From assembly GCA_012513235.1 (NCBI GenBank), contig JAAZCO010000259.1, positions 1-17,369 on the forward strand: a DNA stretch of 17,369 nt, given 5' to 3'. The stretch's first letter is position 1. Each line of letters opens with the position of its first letter. The notes under the pieces are model-generated. The model worked only from the letters and a program-made list of their open reading frames with translations. It was not told where the DNA came from and did not search any database. The position numbers and the translations under genes were made by a program. The DNA is from Gammaproteobacteria bacterium. GTDB lineage: Bacteria > Pseudomonadota > Gammaproteobacteria > Pseudomonadales > Pseudomonadaceae. This document shows, piece by piece, positions 14,443 through 17,369 of this stretch.

Positions 14443-14480
14443 AAAACCGAGCAACTCAAATATCTCAGTAGCTCGGTTTT
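14443..14480. terminator. Bidirectional terminator between convergent genes
   Basis: AAAACCGAGC (14443-14452) and GCTCGGTTTT (14471-14480) form a perfect 10-bp stem with an 18-base loop. The T run at the stem end on one strand and the A run on the other allow termination in both directions. It sits between the lipoprotein gene (plus) and the winged-helix gene (minus). Confidence 0.8.
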
Positions 14481-14490
14481 AGCTGTGCTG

Positions 14491-14880
14491 TTATGACTCA
14501 GCCTTTTTGATTGTATTTATTTTTTCCCAGTCATTGGTGGGCGCCTGACAATTCCAGGGCATCCAGGTTAGACGCCAGGTGCGCGTTTTAGAGCGCCGGC
14601 GACTACAAAAAAGACTCTCATCAACAAGACGGATAAACCCGGCCTCTCGTAACTCTGAAAACGCGCGCATAGCAATTTTACGAGAACAGCCAATTTTTTC
14701 CTCGGCCTCACGAACCCCGTATCCCACAGCTCGATCTGCCCGCCACTGCACCTGCAGTAACAGCAGTAGAACCTTAGCCTGGGGACTGAGATCTAAAAAA
14801 TTCTTGGACTCCAGCATCTGTCTGCGGAGGGCGATCATCGACCCACGCCTGTCAAACGGCAGTTTTAGTTTTTTACTCAC
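14491..14880 (-). CDS. Winged-helix island protein downstream of alpA
   Basis: A 129-residue basic protein with a likely winged-helix domain: FLDLSPQAKVLLLLLQVQWR, then GVREAEEKIGCSRKIAMRAF, then SELREAGFIRLVDE, the pattern of helix, recognition helix and wing. Similar modules appear at the N-terminus of phage and plasmid replication initiators and in small regulators of P4-type islands. The role here is therefore replication or transcription control, unproven. The start is a GTG at 14880, preceded by AGGAGG at an ideal distance; a longer frame upstream lacks support. It overlaps the end of alpA by 8 bases, which indicates translational coupling. The C-terminal 40 residues (RRRSKTRTWRLTWMPWNCQA) are basic and Trp-rich. 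Confidence 0.65.
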   Translation of the reverse strand: MSKKLKLPFDRRGSMIALRRQMLESKNFLDLSPQAKVLLLLLQVQWRADRAVGYGVREAEEKIGCSRKIAMRAFSELREAGFIRLVDESLFCSRRRSKTRTWRLTWMPWNCQAPTNDWEKINTIKKAES

Positions 14881-15061
14881 GCCCACCTCCTTGTACCAAC
14901 CACGCCTCGATAGCAGATACATCGTATAAAACGACGCGGCCACAGCGTAGTGGCTCAGGGAATCCTGCCAGCTGCTCCCAACGCCAAAGAGTCATAACAC
15001 TAATGGAAAAATATTTTGCAGCAGCCCGCTGCCGGTAAAAACGTTTCGGATAATTTTTCAA
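14873..15061 (-). CDS. alpA: AlpA-family excisionase/regulator
   Basis: A 62-residue AlpA-type helix-turn-helix protein. AlpA proteins activate integrase expression and act as excisionase-like factors for P4-type islands. The signature FYRQRAAAKYFSISVMTLWR is followed by WEQLAGFPEP and RVVLYDVSAIEAWL, covering nearly the whole protein. The TTG at 15061 is chosen as start because the core begins six codons later and AGGA lies about 10 bases upstream. A frame reaching back to 15166 is open, but the extra residues do not look like the family. The gene is the first of a two-gene unit, with a promoter at 15251-15277 and a leader hairpin. It is oriented the same way as the integrase 700 bases upstream. 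Confidence 0.8.
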   Translation of the reverse strand: MKNYPKRFYRQRAAAKYFSISVMTLWRWEQLAGFPEPLRCGRVVLYDVSAIEAWLVQGGGRE

Positions 15062-15190
15062 TTTTATATTTCCTGTACACCGAGCGTATCTAGCGACGGA
15101 TATCATTAGTATTGCTGGCAACCGCGCAATCCAGTAGCCTAACAACGCGTGATAGAGCGCATCCATCTCTAGTCGTTTTTAGTCTAGAAA

Positions 15191-15220
15191 GCTGGTGTAG
15201 AGTTACCGCTCTGCACCAGC
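15191..15220 (-). promoter_or_regulatory. Strong leader hairpin upstream of alpA
   Basis: GCTGGTGTAGAG-N6-CTCTGCACCAGC pairs at 11 of 12 positions plus a T/G wobble. It lies about 25-55 bases after the inferred start of the alpA transcript and 130 bases before its start codon. It may be an operator, attenuator or transcript-stabilising structure. No T run follows. Confidence 0.55.
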
Positions 15221-15250
15221 ACCTACCCCGATTACCTCAGGGCGGCGCTG

Positions 15251-15277
15251 ATATTAACAACGATTTAAAAATGTCAA
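15251..15277 (-). promoter_or_regulatory. Candidate alpA promoter
   Basis: On the minus strand a perfect -35 TTGACA (15272-15277) is followed after 15 bases by TAATAT (15251-15256). The spacing is a little short, which often marks a regulated promoter. Transcription would run into the leader hairpin and alpA. Confidence 0.45.
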
Positions 15278-15757
15278 CCCTCGTTACGTTACATTTTCGG
15301 TAACTTGAGCTGTAAGGCTTGTAAACAGTGGGCTGTAGAAGAAAAAAAATTAAAATCCACTGATTTCAGCTATAAATATACAAACTAGCAGGGTTTTTAG
15401 AGTTAGAAATCATTACTGTTTGTTGACCAGAACAGATGGCCTAATATCTCTGCATGGCAGGATCAATAGCAGTCACGCTAAGCGCAATAATTTTCTGTGT
15501 GAACAGTTAGAATTTACAAACAGTTTAGAGACAGCTGGTGGTGAATGTAGGAGTGGTCCATAAACGACACCTGACGCCGCTGAAAACAGGGGTTACAGGT
15601 ATCATATTCGACACTTGGAGCCTAAAAATATTTTGGCGAGGTGTCCAAAATGACACTCGTAACGCATTAGGGGTATCGAATATACACCCAATGATTTATT
15701 ACAGTGGGTGCATATTAATGGTCATTGACAGCGCACTATTCAGGTATTTCAGTGACG
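15278..15757. other. Non-coding region between integrase and alpA with repeats
   Basis: About 480 bases without a supported gene; a plus-strand frame at 15538-15816 overlaps the integrase end and looks spurious. Near 15565-15683 there are three GACAC copies (15566, 15610 and 15652) and one inverted GTGTC, forming GTGTC-N6-GACAC (15641-15656). There is also GGTATC twice, and the pair ATATTCGA/TCGAATAT (15604-15611 and 15676-15683). Such clusters next to P4-type integrases could be arm sites for integrase or AlpA. Confidence 0.45.
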
Positions 15758-17053
15758 TCATTGAACGGAATTTGCAGCCACTTTTTCTTTCGCCGGCGAA
15801 AGTATTTGCTGTGTAACGTATTGGCCCCAGGCCTCCATAAGCTCTCGGCGGCGCTCTAGCAGGTCACCACGCCGGTAAGCCTCCTCAACTGCATCACCGA
15901 TAGCATGGGCTAGAGCCTGCTCCACCACGATATTATCTGTAAGCGTGTTCTCTGCCGCCCAGTCCCTAAATGTAGATCTAAAGCCGTGAGGTGTGATTAT
16001 GTCGCCGTTTTTGTCACGCCATCCAATACGATCTTGCTGATGTTTGGCAGCATCCATACGCCTGACTTTCATCAGCATAAGCATGTTACTGGCTGGCTTG
16101 CCTGCTGTGCGCCCCTCAAATAAATAGCCGCTGCTAACCTTTGGAATAGTTGCTAGTAGCTCTAGGGTTGCTGTGCTGAGTGGTACGCGATGATCTGATT
16201 TCTTGCCCTTGCGTCCCTTCATACGCACTGCAGGCACAGTCCACACATTGGTTAGTAAATCGAACTCTGACCAGTGCGCGCCCAATATTTCCTTGGTGCG
16301 TAACGCAGTAAGCATGGTCAGCTGTAAAGCCTTTGCGCCGATGTCTTGCTCTGACTCTAGCGCCTGCCAAAACTTGCCGGATTGCGCCCATGGTAGCGCT
16401 GGGTGATGACGGCGTTTATTTACATTGTTATTCGCTAATTCAAACTCAAGAACACCATCCCATGCTGCCACGTTTTCGCCGGCGAAAAGTTTTCTGGATC
16501 GTGCCAGCTTTAATACCAACTCAATGCGATTGCGTAAGCGGCTTGCAGTTTCTTTTTTCTCATTCCAGATTGGACGCAAAATTTTAAGCATGTGTTGAAT
16601 AGTGATTTCAGCAGGCGGTAACTGCCCAATCACAGGACTCGCATAAGTCGCTAATGTATTGATCCATTGCTGGTGGTGCTTTGCATTTACCCAATTGACA
16701 CTATGGATTGCAATGTAATCAGCTGCCACCATGTCGAACGTAACAACCTCAGCGGCGGCTAGCGCTTCTTTTTCCTGCCTGTCTTGCTGTGGGTCTATGC
16801 CACGCGATAATAAGGCACGCAACTTGACAGCTTCTGCTTTGGCCTCTGCAAGTGGTAATCCATCAGTTGAGCCTATGCCCATATTTTTAGCCTTACCGTT
16901 AAGCGTGTATCTAAATACCCAAGATGCAGAACCTTTGCTCCTGACTCTAAGGTATAGACCATCGCCAGCCGCATGCATCCCGGTGACGCCTTGATTGATT
17001 AGCGCAGTAACGCCTCTTGAGGTTGTTGCCTTGCTCTTTTTTTCGCTGCTCAT
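15758..17053 (-). CDS. int: P4-type tyrosine recombinase (island integrase)
   Basis: A 431-residue DUF4102-type site-specific integrase that would insert and help excise a genomic island at a tRNA 3' end. The N-terminal arm-binding domain (about residues 15-100) shows DGLYLRVRSKGSASWVFRYT. The middle core-binding domain spans about 105-210. The catalytic domain has Arg in ALRTKEI (252), His-x-x-Arg in HGFRSTFRDWA (356 and 359), His in ALAHAIGD (383) and the nucleophile Tyr in EEAYRRGD (393). All key residues are present and the length is normal. The ATG at 17053 has AGG 8 bases upstream; a GTG three codons earlier is less likely. The gene points inward, away from the putative att site at the right. 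It could mobilise this region, although the other att copy is not in the window. Confidence 0.95.
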   Translation of the reverse strand: MSSEKKSKATTSRGVTALINQGVTGMHAAGDGLYLRVRSKGSASWVFRYTLNGKAKNMGIGSTDGLPLAEAKAEAVKLRALLSRGIDPQQDRQEKEALAAAEVVTFDMVAADYIAIHSVNWVNAKHHQQWINTLATYASPVIGQLPPAEITIQHMLKILRPIWNEKKETASRLRNRIELVLKLARSRKLFAGENVAAWDGVLEFELANNNVNKRRHHPALPWAQSGKFWQALESEQDIGAKALQLTMLTALRTKEILGAHWSEFDLLTNVWTVPAVRMKGRKGKKSDHRVPLSTATLELLATIPKVSSGYLFEGRTAGKPASNMLMLMKVRRMDAAKHQQDRIGWRDKNGDIITPHGFRSTFRDWAAENTLTDNIVVEQALAHAIGDAVEEAYRRGDLLERRRELMEAWGQYVTQQILSPAKEKVAANSVQ

Positions 17054-17075
17054 GCATTGCACCTAATCCGCTTGC

Positions 17076-17098
17076 GGTATACAAGTTGGTATACAAGT
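17076..17098. repeat. Tandem GGTATACAAGT sites upstream of int
   Basis: GGTATACAAGT occurs at 17076-17086 and again at 17088-17098, a 12-base period, each containing the palindrome GTATAC. They lie 23-45 bases upstream of the integrase ATG, where they would overlap its promoter or transcript start. They are candidate binding sites for integrase or AlpA controlling int. Confidence 0.6.
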
Positions 17099-17229
17099 CT
17101 GCACTGATAATAGGTGTTAACAGCGGATATTTCAAGATAGCCAAGGAAGGCTGAAAGATAGAGTAAGAGCGGCATACAGCGTGACTTACAGCGAATACAT
17201 GAGGGTTACTGTTAACTCTAAAAGGCGGT

Positions 17230-17243
17230 CACCTCCTCCGCCA
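17230..17243 (+). other. Putative attachment site: tRNA-Ser 3' end fragment
   Basis: CACCTCCTCCGCCA matches the 3' end of bacterial serine tRNAs (end of the T stem, acceptor strand CTCCTCC, discriminator G, CCA). The bases to the left do not continue as a tRNA (no TTCGAATCC), so this is a fragment, as left when an island enters a tRNA gene. An intact tRNA-Ser would then lie outside the window. The match is short, so the call is tentative. Confidence 0.5.
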
Positions 17244-17253
17244 AATTAAAAAG

Positions 17254-17284
17254 AACCCTTGATCGCAAGATCAGGGGTTTTTTT
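17254..17284 (+). terminator. Rho-independent terminator
   Basis: AACCCTTGATC, loop GCAA and GATCAGGGGTT form an 11-bp stem with one G-T wobble, followed by seven Ts. It lies 10 bases past the tRNA-Ser-like fragment and would suit the native terminator of that tRNA gene, placing host chromosome to its right. Nothing else is recognised from 17285 to the end of the window. Confidence 0.9.
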
Positions 17285-17369
17285 ATGCCTACATGAAAGC
17301 AGTCTTCGCGCCTTCCTAGCCTTCTACATCAACACTTGCTTAACACCTTGTGCTTAACGCTTTAAATAA

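Noticed and set aside
15538..15816. 92-codon plus-strand frame beside int
   Set aside because: It overlaps the 3' end of int, lacks a recognisable domain, and runs through the repeat cluster.
17165..17243. Intact tRNA-Ser gene
   Set aside because: Only the last 14 bases fit; there is no TTCGAATCC loop, anticodon arm or matching 5' acceptor strand.

Overview
The window looks like accessory DNA from a gammaproteobacterium, plausibly a low-GC Pseudomonadaceae-like host. The clues are a CTG-N10-CAG LexA box in front of a umuD remnant, an AlpA/DUF4102-integrase island module, and a possible tRNA-Ser 3' end at the right edge. The organism call is inference only. No rRNA, complete tRNA or CRISPR array was seen.

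Layout, left to right. (1) 1-156 is the 3' end of an IS3-family insertion sequence, and it has cut an hsdM gene (157-581, minus) so that only the N-terminal domain remains. (2) 823-3662 is a minus-strand defence and regulation block. It holds an AlbA_2/HATPase regulator (COG2865 type), a truncated AbiEii toxin with a changed catalytic residue, and an intact AbiEi antitoxin whose promoter carries a perfect inverted repeat. (3) 4077-5612 is a Fic enzyme on plus, then a DnaQ-like 3'-5' exonuclease (5623-6510, minus) and a small membrane protein (6653-7240, minus). (4) 7381-12347 is the most interesting part. It is a umuDC (DNA polymerase V) operon whose middle has been replaced by about 3.75 kb of foreign-looking DNA (8347-12096). 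A 63-codon umuD remnant with its LexA box lies on the right and a 321-residue umuC remnant on the left. The insert carries a superfamily 2 DEAH helicase followed, in the same frame after a single UGA stop, by a domain resembling a PD-(D/E)XK nuclease. It also holds a cluster of perfect hairpins and a short CxxC...CxxC reading frame. (5) 12407-12481 is a (TGAG)n tetranucleotide tract, upstream of an unrecognised protein (12642-13385) and a lipoprotein-like protein (13441-14418). (6) 14491-17053 is a mobile-island end: a winged-helix protein, an AlpA-type regulator and a P4-type tyrosine integrase. To its right lie tandem repeats, a 14-bp match to tRNA-Ser 3' ends and a strong terminator.

How the parts may work together: most of the content is anti-phage or stress related, and several systems are broken (hsdM, abiEii, umuD, umuC). 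The region therefore reads as an eroding defence island. The insertion in umuDC leaves the host SOS promoter pointing into the helicase gene, so DNA damage could induce it. Whether the helicase and nuclease parts are made as one protein (by readthrough), as two proteins, or represent a recent loss of function is the main open question.
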